From positions 124,001-188,000 of the forward strand of contig CP136492.1 in NCBI GenBank assembly GCA_032768795.1: 64,000 nt of DNA, read 5' to 3'. A program made the translations under genes and the position numbers. The stretch comes from Tremella fuciformis. Its lineage: Eukaryota; Basidiomycota; Tremellomycetes; Tremellales; Tremellaceae. The notes below the pieces were generated by a model. That model was not told the origin of the DNA. It did not search any database and saw only the letters and a list, made by a program, of their open reading frames with translations. Positions 31,694-42,610 of the stretch are shown one piece after another. Within the stretch, counting starts at the first letter, position 1, and every line of letters begins with the position of its first letter.

Positions 31694-33809
31694 CTATCTC
31701 TGCTGCGAATCCATTGCAAGCGCACTGGCCACTTTGCTTCTTGCCCGCAGCTCCTTGCCGTAGATGATAAGCAGTATCGGAGCCGCAGCAAGGACGGTGG
31801 CAATGGACGCCACGAGCGTGGACGCTTGGGGGTAGCCGAGCTTGACATACAGTGACCGAGCGAACAGCGGGAAGACAGCCGAAGCGATATTCCGCACAAA
31901 GCTCTGAGCCGACTGGGCGGACGAAGAGAACGTCTCGTACGCGTCGGCGATGTATGTGCTGGAATTGAGCGGGATGCTGCTACGTATATCGAGCCAACCC
32001 ACAAGATGCCCCAGTACATGCAAAACACGCCCCAGTAAGCGATGCACAGGAAGACTGCCGGTATAGGCCATGGAACCTGCGGTCGCCCCGTCCATGCGAA
32101 CACGAACATGGCCAGCGGGAACATGAGACCGCCGTATGCGGCCCAATACAGTCGAGCCTCTGGCGGAGCACGTCCGCCGTGTCGCGCGGCCGACTTGGCG
32201 TACAGGTACTCTTGATGTCGTCCCGAGATCACGCCGAGAAGGCCACCAATCACAACGACACTGCCGGATCAGCGATCCCCTTCCGTATCATTCGGTTAAA
32301 CCGCTCAGACTCACACTTGGATGAGACCGGCCTGGCCATCGTCGAACCCATACTGCTTGAATACGAGCAGGATCGAGGTACCCCCCAAGAAGATACACGC
32401 CCAAGCAAAGCCGATCCAGGTGGACAGCGCCCCAACAATAGGCTCAGTCAGGAGGTATTCTGTCGGTCAGATCCAGGCCGCAGCGAGTTAGAATGTTATT
32501 CGAACTCACGGAACGGCCGCACCAGCGATACCCTCAGCACCTGCGACAGCGAAAAGTCTCCCTTCTGCACATCCCTCGCGCTGATATGCAGCTTGCCAGT
32601 TTCTTTCGTGAGGCGTTTCGCTTTGCGTGCTAGCAGGACGTCGCCCCGCGTCTCGCGTAGGAAGATAGCGTTCAGAACGCAAGCGAAGGAGCACAGAATA
32701 GCTTGGATCTGGAATGAGCGACGCCCAGATGCTGGCGTACACTCACACCGTAGCACCATGGAATGCCCAGGTTCATGGCGGTGTACCCCATCGACATAGG
32801 TCCTAATGACTTCTGTTAGCCCAGTGGGTTGTGATGCAACAGAGTACTCACCTGACCGACGAAGATCATGAGGCTGAATAAGGCCATCGGCGTCCCTCGG
32901 TCCTTGGCCTCGAATAGATCTGCCACCGTGCCGCCAACCATGGAGTTGCTGACGGACGAAGAGCAGCCTTGCTGGGATGTCAGCCGCTGTGAATGGTCTA
33001 GGTGTGACGCACGATAAGCCTAGATATGATGGCGCCGGCATAGCTGTGGGAAAAGATCTGAGGGAGGAACATGACAGCGGTTCTGAGATGTTAGCATGGC
33101 CAACATGTCATGCAGCAGGACTCACATAATCGACCCGACTTGGTAGATCGAGTTTCGTCCGATCTGACATCAGGCATGCAGCAAAGGTATTCAAGACACC
33201 CACCACTTCGCTCAGCGGCGCGAGGACCATCGGGACCAGGGCGGTAGCCAGCAGAGGGACGGTAAGAAAGAGGACGAATTCCTCTCTGGAGCAGTGGAAC
33301 CACTCCTCTCCGTACGAAGTCATGATCGCTACCGAGGTGAAGAAGGCCGCGGCAGTCGTGGAGATGACACATGCAACCACCACGGTCGTATACTTGCGCC
33401 AGCTCGACCAGTTATACGGGTTCTGTCCATCAACCGTAGCCCTTATTGCTGGTCACACGACGCGACTCACCTGCGGATCTCCCGGCTCCCAGTCGATGAC
33501 CACCACATCGGCGTCTCCCCCGCCGGGACCGAGCGGGCTGTGTTTCTCCCTCGTCGGCGTGGGTTCCGTGGCGGGGGGTATGGAATCGACAGTGGAGATC
33601 TCCTCGGGGTGTGTCTCGTCCACCCTCACGGCACTCCTCCTCTCTGGCTCCCTGTCGCCCGGCGCGGCCAGCTCGTACGCATATTGGCTGGCGGCACTCC
33701 GGACCGATGTCCGGGTCGTCCAGGACGTGAGCTGGTTCGTGGTACCGCTACCCGACTGCAATTGGGGGTTTGTCAGAGCCGACGAGGCTCTGCGCCGTCC
33801 CGACTTCAT
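31694..33809 (-). CDS. MFS transporter, DHA1 (polyamine/drug:H+ antiporter) family
   Basis: Many short exons. Start ATG at 33809 (MKSGRRRASSALTN), stop 31694-31696. A long hydrophilic N-terminus leads to VVVIDWEPGDPQNPYNWSSWRKY, the N-terminal signature of the fungal DHA1 family, then TM1. Further segments are FLTVPLLATALVPMVLAPLSEVVG (TM2-3), VLNAIFLRETRG after TM6, PEARLYWAAYGGLMFPLAMFVFAWT (C-half start), IPLNSSTYIADAYETFSSSAQSAQSFVRN and KLGYPQASTLVASIATVLAAAPIL. It is predicted to be a 12-TM plasma membrane proton antiporter for drugs or polyamines. The direction is opposite to the SDR gene, with convergent ends only about 80 bases apart. Confidence 0.86.
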
Positions 33810-34118
33810 CTCTGACTCTTGGGGTACATCGATGGGGTCAGAGAACGAGTTCTGCTCGTCGTAAAGTCTACTCGAGCATGCTTGTCAAGACCTCGAGTCG
33901 AGCGGAGCACATTTTCCGAGGTTTGCAGGCGTGTTGACCCTGACCCAGCGATGCTTCTCCTATCGGAGAGCCCAGGCCGGGAAGAAGCTCGGCTAAATAT
34001 CCCCTTGCATTCGTCCTTGCGGAATACACTTCCTATGTAATGTAAAGCGTGTGATGGGAGGGTGAGTCGCTGATCGAAGCATACACAGATGATAGAGATG
34101 TCATGACGGCGCGGCGAA
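33810..34118. other. intergenic region between DHA1 carrier and sugar porter
   Basis: 309 bases holding the DHA1 promoter and the 3' region of the sugar porter. No clear element was seen. Confidence 0.4.
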
Positions 34119-36056
34119 TCACGAAAGGTGCTCCACGCGGGTCTCCTCGGTCGCCAACTTTTCTCCCTCTACCGCCGGCTGAACAGTCTGTACACCGAAT
34201 TCTATCGCGCCGTCAGCTTCCTGCGCCCCGACAGACCGCCCAGAAAGACTCACGGTCGACAGAAGTACCCTTGAACCGCCACGCCGGGATTTTGTTCTCG
34301 AACATGAGGTCCAACTCGCCATATGATCTTCCCTTGGTTTCGGGCAATCGCAGCAGCAGGTAGATCGCTGTCAGGCCGCTCACGCCGCCCCAGAACAAAC
34401 CGCTCTTAGGCCCCCATGCCCACGCTGTAGGGGAGAGCATCCTTGGCACGATAATACCGCAGATAATGTTCATGATTTGGTAGGCAATCCGAGAAAGGGC
34501 GATGGATTTTTGTCGGAGTCGGGTGGAGGACATTTCGCCGATAATTGTGTAGCATAGAGGTCCGAGCGTGGCCTGCAGAGTCAGCCTGGTGTCTCTGGAT
34601 GGCTTGCCTGTCGAAAAGAAGCATCATGAAAGCATGAAAATGTCGAAAATTGTCGAGGAGGAAAGAGGACACTCACGTTGTAAATAAAGTTCAGGGCGAT
34701 CAGCAACGACCCAATGGCCATTGTCACGTCGTGCGTCTGGTGGAAGCCCATGCCGCCGATGATCCACAGCACGAACGACATGAAGAACATGCCGTATACA
34801 TACAGGGTGCGTCGACCGAGGAAGGAGATCACTGAGGGATAAGCTTGCAAAACCGACTCGGCCAAAGTGCCACTCACGGACCCAGGAGGCGAAAGTACCA
34901 ATGATGAACATCGAGTTGAGAACCATGTTGAGCGAGAAGCTGAGATCGGTCGAGATACCGGCTGTCTGCAGGAACTGCACGCCCTGGCCGATGAGGTTCT
35001 CCCCGGAGAGCAACTGCGATGCAAAGACCATCATGACAATCTCGGTCCTGCGGCGGTCGATGCCGGTGAAGCAGTCCCAGTAGCTCGTGCCGGCGCTGAT
35101 CTCAATCTCAATCTCGTTGGTGTGCTGCATCATCGCGACCGTGTTCTTGACGTCGTCCTCGCTGAACAGCTCGGGGTTGGTGAGGCGGCGGATCGAGTGC
35201 TCGGCATCCTCCAGGCGGCCCTTGCGGACGAGCCACCACGGCGACGACGGGCACAGGTAGACGATGATGAAGAGCGGGATGACCCACACCCACTGAACGA
35301 CGAAAGGCAGGCGCCACGACCAGTCCGAGTTGATGGGCACCGTGGCCTTCACCACGCCTGAGGACAAGAGGATACCGACACCCCAGCAGAGGTTGACGTA
35401 GGCGGTGAGGTAGCCCCGGAGCTGGATGGGGCACACCTCGGACGCGTAGGCGGTGGTGAGGGTCTGGAACACTCCCCAGGGGATACCACAGAACACTTCG
35501 GCGATGACGAGCATGGTCAGACTGTTGGCGAACACGGACAGGAAGATGAAGGCGGTGAGAGCGACGATGGAGGTCATCATGACAATCTTGGGGCCGAAGC
35601 GGTCGGCGGCCCAGCCGTTGACCAGCAGACCGATGATACCGCCTGCAGACGAGCCGTTGGACAGAGCCGACTGCCATTGTGCAGGAATGACATAGCCGTT
35701 GGTCGAGTTGGGCTCGGGAACACCAAAGCGCTTCAAGAAGTTGGCTAGACGTCAGCTCCAAACAGCATGAGCCTCAGCTACAACTCACGCTGTCCGTAGA
35801 AAGATCCAATGACAACGACATCGTATCCCTGCAAGTCAACCGCAGTCCACATGGCTCCTGCTCAACTCACCTCCATGATCAGAGCACCAGACAGGGCCAT
35901 GGACCAAAGGATGGCCTTCTTGTGGACGGCAAACGCCTGGCGGATGGTCTGCTTGTGCTCGATCTCATCGGCCTTGGCGGCCTCCTTGATGGTCTCGTAG
36001 GCGAGCTTGTCTCCAACATCGTGCTTCGTCGCGGCGACAATGTCCGCGTGGTCCAT
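34119..36056 (-). CDS. MFS sugar porter, alpha-glucoside permease-like
   Basis: Multi-exon gene with start ATG at 36056 (MDHADIVAATKHD) and stop 34119-34121, about 560 residues. After an N-terminal soluble stretch come GYDVVVIGSFYGQ in TM1, GWAADRFGPK, EVCPIQLRGYLTAYVNLCWG, SPWWLVRKGRLEDAE (the PESPRWL equivalent of the sugar porter family), QLLSGENLIGQGVQFLQTAGIS, and the closing PETKGRSYGELD. This pattern is closest to fungal maltose/alpha-glucoside:H+ symporters. It is divergent, across a 732-base promoter, from the alpha-xylosidase, so an alpha-xyloside or a xyloglucan-derived oligosaccharide is a likely substrate; that is inference. Confidence 0.9.
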
Positions 36057-36788
36057 CTTGTGTACCGTCCTTCAGCAAAGTTGTTTGTTGCTGGTACAGG
36101 TGTCCGTGCGAGGAGGAGGGGAAAAAGTCGAGCTGGTGTCCGGGACAATTGGGGCTCCCGTCGCGCATCATATACGCTAGTCGACGAGCCCCATGGGCTC
36201 CAGGCCGACGCGGGCCCACCCGAAAATACGGCTGGCGGGTCGACTTGCCGTCCTCGCTCGGTGGATTGACAGCCTCTCTTTTCGGCGGACCCTAGCGATA
36301 ACCGCCCGACCCGGGTCTGCGGATCCCCCCTGGCCCTGTCGTCTCTTGGACGTTGCCCTTCTGCGTCCGGATGCAAAAATGCTTAATTGGCGCCGACGCC
36401 GCGCGTGCGACGCACTAGAGCAGAGGCGGAGGTTCGCCGGATTTCAACGCCACCCGGTCGATTCAGGTCTGTTCGAAGCGGTACCATCGTGCGCTTTCCA
36501 ACGTTCCAATGTTGTGCTTGAGCGAGCAGGACCAGAGGTCGTGCGGAGGTGCGTGCGGCGTGCCGGTAAGTTGCAGGGGTCTGAACTTGCCGTGAATCGA
36601 CCGAAGCGTTGCGGTCCCATTGAGTACCGCCGCCTCTACAGGCGACCGGCTCGACAGTGGGACCGACTGGTTCGGGACATGCCCATCTCATGACGCGAGT
36701 GCCATGGATCAGTGTTGGCCCTCTTTCTTTCGTATGTATGCGTCAGACCGACGGGACCTGGGCCAAACTTTGACTCTGAACAGACACC
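36057..36788. promoter_or_regulatory. divergent promoter of sugar porter and alpha-xylosidase
   Basis: 732 bases, long for this window. It has several CGG/CCG words (for example around 36220-36330 and 36640-36680) that could bind Zn2Cys6 proteins, but no clear TATA box or perfect repeat was found. Short open frames here are not convincing. Confidence 0.45.
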
Positions 36789-39509
36789 ATGAAATTTACA
36801 GACGGCTTGTGAGTGGTGTTGGCAGGCTTGAAGCGGTTACGGCGGCTGATAAGGCCCGCAGATGGCGACGACCTGTGGGCGAGACGTTCCTCGGTGCGGT
36901 CGAGGTCGTCGAGGTGCTCAGCGAAACTCCTGAGGAGCTCTGTGTGATCGCTGCACCGAGACATGTAGCCCACCGCGGTGACACCCTCAACTGTGAGTCT
37001 GCCGGGAGGTGTCCGTCTCGCCTCTGCGCTGACTGCTTCAGCTGCCCTCATCACCCTCACCATCTCCTCGCCGACCGACGATGTGCTCAAAGTCAACGTG
37101 CTGCACCACTCGGTCCGTCGCCTGTTCTCGCTACGACGAGGAGAGCTGATAGGCAGGGCCAGCGCGACCTTGGACCGCACTTTGAGCTTTACCCCGATGG
37201 CAAGCCCTCAGCAGCCAAACCCAAAGTATCCCGCCCCACTCCCGACGTGATCCAATACCGCTCCGGCAACCTCAGCGTCGCGCTCAACACCGCGCCGCGG
37301 TCGTACGGCCTGACATTCAATGACCACACCGCGTCTGCCGAGGGCAAGTACCTCTGCGGCGTCGAGCCCAAAGGCCACGCATGCGTCGACCTGCCCTACC
37401 ACCTCTCCACCACCAGCGTCTCGGCCACCTCGTGCATGTCCACCCTGCACGACGCCCTGCCGGCGTTCGAGCACTCGTCCTCGCCCCAGCGGCTGCAGGG
37501 CGGCTGGGTGCGGTACATGCTCGCGGAGATGACATTGTCTGTGGGCGAGACCATCTACGGTCTCGGCGAGCGCTTCGGCCCGTTTGTCAAGAACGGCCAG
37601 AGCGTTGGGATGTGGAACGCGGACGGCGGTACCAGCTCTGAGTTCGCATACAAGAACGTCCCATTCTATCTCTCGTCCAACGGCTTTGGCGTATTTGTCA
37701 ACCACCCCGAAGAGGTCGAGTTTGAGGTCGGTCGAGAAAAGTGCAGCAAGGTCGGCATCAGCGTACGAGGCGAGTCGCTCGAGTACTACATCATCGGCGG
37801 AGGATCTATGAAGGCGGTAAGCCTTTCCTAGCTATTGTATGAAGCTGTAGCTGAGTGTAGGCTCTCGCCAACTACACCAAGATCACCGGTCTGCCTGCGC
37901 TTCCTCCAGCCTGGACTTTCGGCCTATACCTTTCCACCTCGTTCACCACCTCGTACGACCAGGGCACCGTCTCCAGCTTCTTGCAGGGTATGCGGGAGCG
38001 CGACTGTCCCGTGCGCGTCTTCCACTTGGACTGCTTGTGAGTCCTCCCGCTGCTATAGGGCGACGCCTGATGGGGCAGCTGGATGAAGCGGTACGACTGG
38101 TGCTCCTTCTCGTGGGATCCGGAGGCGTTCCCCGACCCGAAAAAGTACCTGGCCGACATCAAGAAAGAGTACAACGTCAAAGTCTGCGCGTGGATCAACC
38201 CGTACATCTCACAGCGCGCCGATATCTTCAAAGAGGGAGTCGAGAAAGGCTATTACATCAAGCGAGTCAACGGCAACGTCTGGCAGTGGTGAGTCATCCT
38301 AGCTCAATGTCAAGCCTCGGAGGGCTGAGAGCAGGGACGAGTGGCAGCCTGGTATGGCCTTGGTCGACTTCACCAACCCGGCGGCGTGCAAGTGGTACTC
38401 GGGCTTGGTGGAGAAGCTCCTCCGTACCGGTGTCGACACGATCAAGACCGACTTTGGAGAGCGCGTGCCCCACGTCGACGTCCAATTCCACGATGGAAGC
38501 GACCCGTGGAAGATGCACAAGTGAGTACACAATGAGTCGATTGGACTGGTCTAACGCAGCAGCTACTACGCGCAGCTGTACAACAACGTCGTCTTCGAGA
38601 CGATCAAGCGCGTCCACGGGGACGACCAGGCCGCCGTCTTCGCCCGCTCCGCCACTGCCGGTGGGCAGCGCTACCCCGTGCACTGGGGCGGCGACTGCGA
38701 GAGCTCGTTCGAGGCCATGGCCGAGACGCTGCGCGGCGGGCTCAGTCTCGCCAGCTCCGGGTTCGGGTTCTGGTCGCACGACATTGGCGGCTTCGAGGGC
38801 CACCCGCCCGAAGAGGTCTTCAGCCGTTGGGTCGCCATGGGCCTCTTCTCGTCCCACTCGCGGCTGCACGGCTCGGGCTCGTACCGCGTGCCGTGGAACT
38901 ACGGCGACCGCGCCGTCGCCGTCACCTCGCGCATGGTCAAGACCAAGCTGCGGCTCATGCCGTACATCTATGCTCAGGCCATCAAGGCGTCCACCACGGG
39001 TATCCCCGTGATGCGACCCATGGTGCTCGAGTTCCCCGAAGACCCGACCTGTGCCTTCCTCGACAAGCAATAGTGAGTTATCCCTGCCCCGGAGACGCGG
39101 TGCCGGTGGCTGACGAGATAGCATGTTTGGTGAATCTCTCCTCGTCGCACCTGTCTTCCACGCGTCTACCGCCCGGTATTATCTGCCCGCTGGCAAGTGG
39201 ACCTGCCTGTGGTCTGACAAGGTCGTCGAGGGCCCTCGATGGGTTACCGAGACCGACTATCCCCTCACCTCCATCCCAGTATTCGTCAAGGAGAACTCGG
39301 TCCTCCTCCTTGGCCCAGCCGACATTCGGGTACCAGACTATGACTATGCCTCTGTTGAGCTCGAAGTACGCGCCTACGAGGTGACTCAGGACGTCACAGT
39401 GAGCGTGCCGAAGGGCAAGGGCAAGGCGTTGGCCGGGTCCATCACTGTCGGCCCGAACGGCGTAAAGGGCGGGTCCTTCAAGGTGACTCAAACGCGTACC
39501 TCTCTGTAG
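36789..39509 (+). CDS. GH31 alpha-xylosidase
   Basis: Multi-exon gene; exon 1 is only MKFTDGL (ATG at 36789), then an intron to [14 protein letters not shown]. An intron before [15 protein letters not shown] is resolved by choosing the acceptor GGCAG near 37160. The protein has the N-terminal beta-sandwich (MKFTDGLW start, [16 protein letters not shown]), the catalytic barrel with [36 protein letters not shown] (the nucleophile Asp of the alpha-xylosidase subgroup), [18 protein letters not shown] (acid/base Asp), [14 protein letters not shown], and C-terminal beta domains with [11 protein letters not shown]. Size (about 760 residues) fits. It removes alpha-linked xylose from xyloglucan oligosaccharides or isoprimeverose. 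No signal peptide is seen, so cleavage is probably intracellular after uptake by the divergent porter. Confidence 0.92.
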
Positions 39510-39672
39510 CTTACCAGATGCATATCATAGATGGTGCCGGGGTCGTGTCGCGTCTGTCATCATAAAGGTCCTGCGTGGGGTGTGTTTAAGACACGCACGA
39601 ACGCCTAGAGAATGAATGCTTCGGCGTCGATCGTAAAATGATGTCATGCAGTTGGATTTCGTTTGAGATCGC

Positions 39673-40746
39673 ATGTCGACCATTTCTCGACGTCTGGTTG
39701 CAAGCATCATGAGCAAGAGAGCACGCCCAGTCACGCTCCAAAGACCATCAGCACGACAGTCCACCTCGTCCAGCGTCAAGCGCGCCAAAGTCGAGCCCGC
39801 CTCTCCCATCGACGGGGTCAAAGCCGAACCCATCGACCATGCCTCGCCCCTCGCCGAACTCAAACCCCTCAATGGGATCGAGGGCAAACCGTCCCCGTCG
39901 ACCAGCCCAACAACATTACGAGACAGAAAGATGAAGCAGCATGCAAAGTACGCCTCGGACGGGCCTTTTCCCGACTTTGCCCGCCCCTCGGCTGCAGAGT
40001 GCAAGCTCGCCCACCGCATCCTCGCCTCGATCCACGGGCCTCGAACTCGCCCTGCCGAGGTCATCGCCTCCAAAGTCCGAGCGGGATGTGGAGACAGCCC
40101 TTCGGTGCTGGATGCACTGGTCCGCACCATCTTGTCGCAGAACACGAGTGATACCAACTCGACACGCGCCAAGCTGAGCATGGATGCCGCGTACGGGTCG
40201 AGCGATAACTGGGAGGCGGTCGTCGCCGGCGGGCAGGCGAAGCTGGAGGAGGCAATCCGGTGTGGCGGCCTGAGCATGGTCAAATCCAAGGTCATACTGA
40301 AGATCCTCGACCAGGCCATGGAGAAGTACGGCACATATTCGCTCGACCACCTGCACCAGGCCTCCACTGAAGATGCGATGGAGGAGCTGCTTGGCTTTGA
40401 CGGCGTCGGGCCCAAGACGGCCAGCTGCGTGCTCTTGTTCTGCCTCGGCAGGGACGACTTTGCCGTCGACACGCACGTCCATCGCATTACTGGTTTGCTG
40501 GGCTGGAGACCCAAGAGCGCATCGAGGGAGCAGACGTACCATCACTTGCAGCGGCGCATACCGGACGAGGACAAGTATGCGCTGCATATTCTGCTTGTGA
40601 CGCATGGTAAGCGGTGCGAGGAATGTAAAGCGGGAGGAAGGAACACGGGCAAGTGCGAGCTCAGACGCGCTTTCCGCAAGGAGGTCATGAATGGGGAAAG
40701 GGGCGACGAAGTCAAGGAAGAAGTAGACGTGTTCAAAAGCGAGTAG
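39673..40746 (+). CDS. HhH-GPD (endonuclease III-like) DNA glycosylase
   Basis: Single exon of 357 residues, ATG at 39673. A basic N-terminal tail (SKRARP, SVKRAKVE), likely for nuclear targeting, precedes the glycosylase fold: VLDALVRTILSQNTSDTNS, the helix-hairpin-helix LLGFDGVGPKTASCVLLF with the Lys of the HhH, and DDFAVDTHVHRITGLLGW with the catalytic Asp. The C-terminal iron-sulfur loop is incomplete: HGKRCEECKAG...GKCELR has three Cys in a C-x2-C-x9-C spacing, not the four of endonuclease III. Members remove oxidised pyrimidines or related lesions. Together with the next gene it is intronless, unlike most of the window. Confidence 0.9.
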   Translation: MSTISRRLVASIMSKRARPVTLQRPSARQSTSSSVKRAKVEPASPIDGVKAEPIDHASPLAELKPLNGIEGKPSPSTSPTTLRDRKMKQHAKYASDGPFPDFARPSAAECKLAHRILASIHGPRTRPAEVIASKVRAGCGDSPSVLDALVRTILSQNTSDTNSTRAKLSMDAAYGSSDNWEAVVAGGQAKLEEAIRCGGLSMVKSKVILKILDQAMEKYGTYSLDHLHQASTEDAMEELLGFDGVGPKTASCVLLFCLGRDDFAVDTHVHRITGLLGWRPKSASREQTYHHLQRRIPDEDKYALHILLVTHGKRCEECKAGGRNTGKCELRRAFRKEVMNGERGDEVKEEVDVFKSE

Positions 40747-40809
40747 TACTGTCGATTTGGCAGAACCGGCACAAGTTGTATCTATGCATGCAGTCATCAG
40801 AGGTCGTGA

Positions 40810-42192
40810 TCAATGGTTCAGATCCATGTTGACGAACAATGCCCACAGGCCAAAGTCGTATGCTAACCGCAAGGCGCCAGCAGCGACAAAGGCGATCCAG
40901 AATCGGTCATGGCTAGCAAGCAAACCGGTGACCGTCGGACCGCCAGTCGCCGCCAGCGTCCTGAGTGTGCTCGTTATGCCATTCACGGCGGTACGTTCGT
41001 TGGCCGGGACCGCCGCAGCGATGAAGGCGGCCCTGGGCGCCTGGTCCATGTTGTTGAGACCAGTCCGGATGAAGAAGAAGATGATGGCGATGATGAGGTT
41101 GGGAGAGCCGGGGAATAGCAGCACTGCGGCTGAAGAAGGGACGTGGGTGAAGACCATGGTGTTGACCAGCCCCAGACGGTTGGCTAGCGGCCCGGCAAAG
41201 ATAGTCGAGATCGCTGCGAGGATATACGATACGGAGGTGATGTCTCCAATGGTAGATTGGGCGACGTCGAAGCGTCGATGGAGGTAGAAGGTGGTCAAGG
41301 AGTAGCCGACCATGCCGTCGGCGAGCGAGTCGACAATGAGCAGCGGCCACAGCTTGAACATGACCGAGCGTGTGCCCGCCGAGATCTGCGCGAGCCAAGA
41401 TGTGCGCTCTGGCGACTTCTCCACCTCGACCACAGTGGCCGTGGTAGCCACCGCGTCGTCCTCTGCTCCTGATCGCTCTACAGGCTGCAGGAGCACTTCC
41501 TCCTCGACCGCCTGATCCCCCCGCCCGAGTTCGGGCTCGGTGCGTTCGCTCAGCAGTGCGATGGCGGCCATGTTGAGCAGGCCAAAGATGACATAGGCCG
41601 AGAACATGGCGTGGTACGCATCGACGTCGGTCCACCCCCCGCGGCTCTTGAGCGACACGATAATCCGCCCCGAAGTTTCCGTCCCGATGGCTGACCCGAC
41701 ACTAGCAAGCGTGACATACCATGCCAGCACGCTGGTGCGTGCCTCGGCCACTGTCAACTGCGACAATATCGACTCTTCTATAGCGCGAAAGGGGCCAAAG
41801 TCCCCGCCAGTCGCACTGACGATCCCAAAGATGGCGGCGAGGAGCAGCACCCAGTAGTTGTTGCTGAGCATGAAGGCGATGCCGGAGCCCACCATGAGCC
41901 CGGCGCCGAGTAGGAGTGTCCGCCGTCTGCCGAGGCGGTCGGCGACGAGCGTCAGGGCGAGCGTGAGCAGCACGTCTCCCACCAGGGTGAGAGTCATGAA
42001 GAGGCCGATGCGAAAGTCGGAGAACTCGAGGGCCGAGAAGAGCAGGGCGATGAAGACCGAGTTGGCTCCGTAGGCGAGCATCCTGCTACTCCGTGAGAAG
42101 ATGATGAGCCACGCATCAGGACCGGTCGCCACGACGGATGCGACGCCGAACTCGCGGTACAGCCGCTTGACGAGGCCTACATCCACGACCAT
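40810..42192 (-). CDS. MFS transporter, unspliced
   Basis: Single open frame of 460 residues, ATG at 42192 (MVVDVGLVKRLYREF), about 12 hydrophobic segments. Features are DAWLIIFSRSSRMLAYGAN in TM1, LVADRLGRRRTLLLGAG (loop 2-3 motif A), ATGGDFGPFRAIEES in TM4, a long charged central loop (TVVEVEKSPERTS), and LPLIVDSLADGM-like TM7. No sugar porter, DHA1 or DHA2 signature is seen, and its overall style is close to bacterial-type MFS_1 carriers. Substrate unknown. The first in-frame start is GTG just ahead of the ATG; the ATG is preferred. It is divergent from the Zn2Cys6 gene at 42611. Confidence 0.85.
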   Translation of the reverse strand: MVVDVGLVKRLYREFGVASVVATGPDAWLIIFSRSSRMLAYGANSVFIALLFSALEFSDFRIGLFMTLTLVGDVLLTLALTLVADRLGRRRTLLLGAGLMVGSGIAFMLSNNYWVLLLAAIFGIVSATGGDFGPFRAIEESILSQLTVAEARTSVLAWYVTLASVGSAIGTETSGRIIVSLKSRGGWTDVDAYHAMFSAYVIFGLLNMAAIALLSERTEPELGRGDQAVEEEVLLQPVERSGAEDDAVATTATVVEVEKSPERTSWLAQISAGTRSVMFKLWPLLIVDSLADGMVGYSLTTFYLHRRFDVAQSTIGDITSVSYILAAISTIFAGPLANRLGLVNTMVFTHVPSSAAVLLFPGSPNLIIAIIFFFIRTGLNNMDQAPRAAFIAAAVPANERTAVNGITSTLRTLAATGGPTVTGLLASHDRFWIAFVAAGALRLAYDFGLWALFVNMDLNH

Positions 42193-42610
42193 CACTGCTC
42201 ACTGCTCCACTACACCGTCGTCCGGGTCGTGTGATACTGCGTTGTGGTATGATTTGGGTGTGTTTCTCGGTCGCCGGCCGATGACATGGCTGGGGTGCCC
42301 CTAGTGATTCAGAGATCAAGGTCAAAGTCTTCTGACGGTCTGGCTTCTGGTCTCGAGGTTAGAAGTGATGTCGACTCGTGCTATCGAAATTGGCTCATCA
42401 TTTGATCACGCACAATTCCCGTCAGCGAACAGCCAGGGTCATCACATGTATTCTCGGGAGGCCTCCGCGCTGCGCCTTCTGTCCAGCTAGCTCCGACCCG
42501 GGGTCTCGTGAAGCCTCAGGGCAGTAACCAATAATAAAGGCGGGGATTAGGCTCTCCGAGCAAATTGTAATCGTTCATCATCACTGGTCCAAGGTGCAGC
42601 GATAGTCGCG
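42193..42610. promoter_or_regulatory. divergent promoter of MFS carrier and Zn2Cys6 regulator
   Basis: 418 bases between divergent starts. TTCTGACGG, TCGGCC and CCGACCCGGGG words occur but no repeated element was identified. Confidence 0.4.

Noticed and set aside
36383..36691. 102-residue minus-strand frame in the porter/alpha-xylosidase promoter
   Set aside because: Composition looks like a shadow of GC-rich promoter DNA; no motif and no supporting splice structure.
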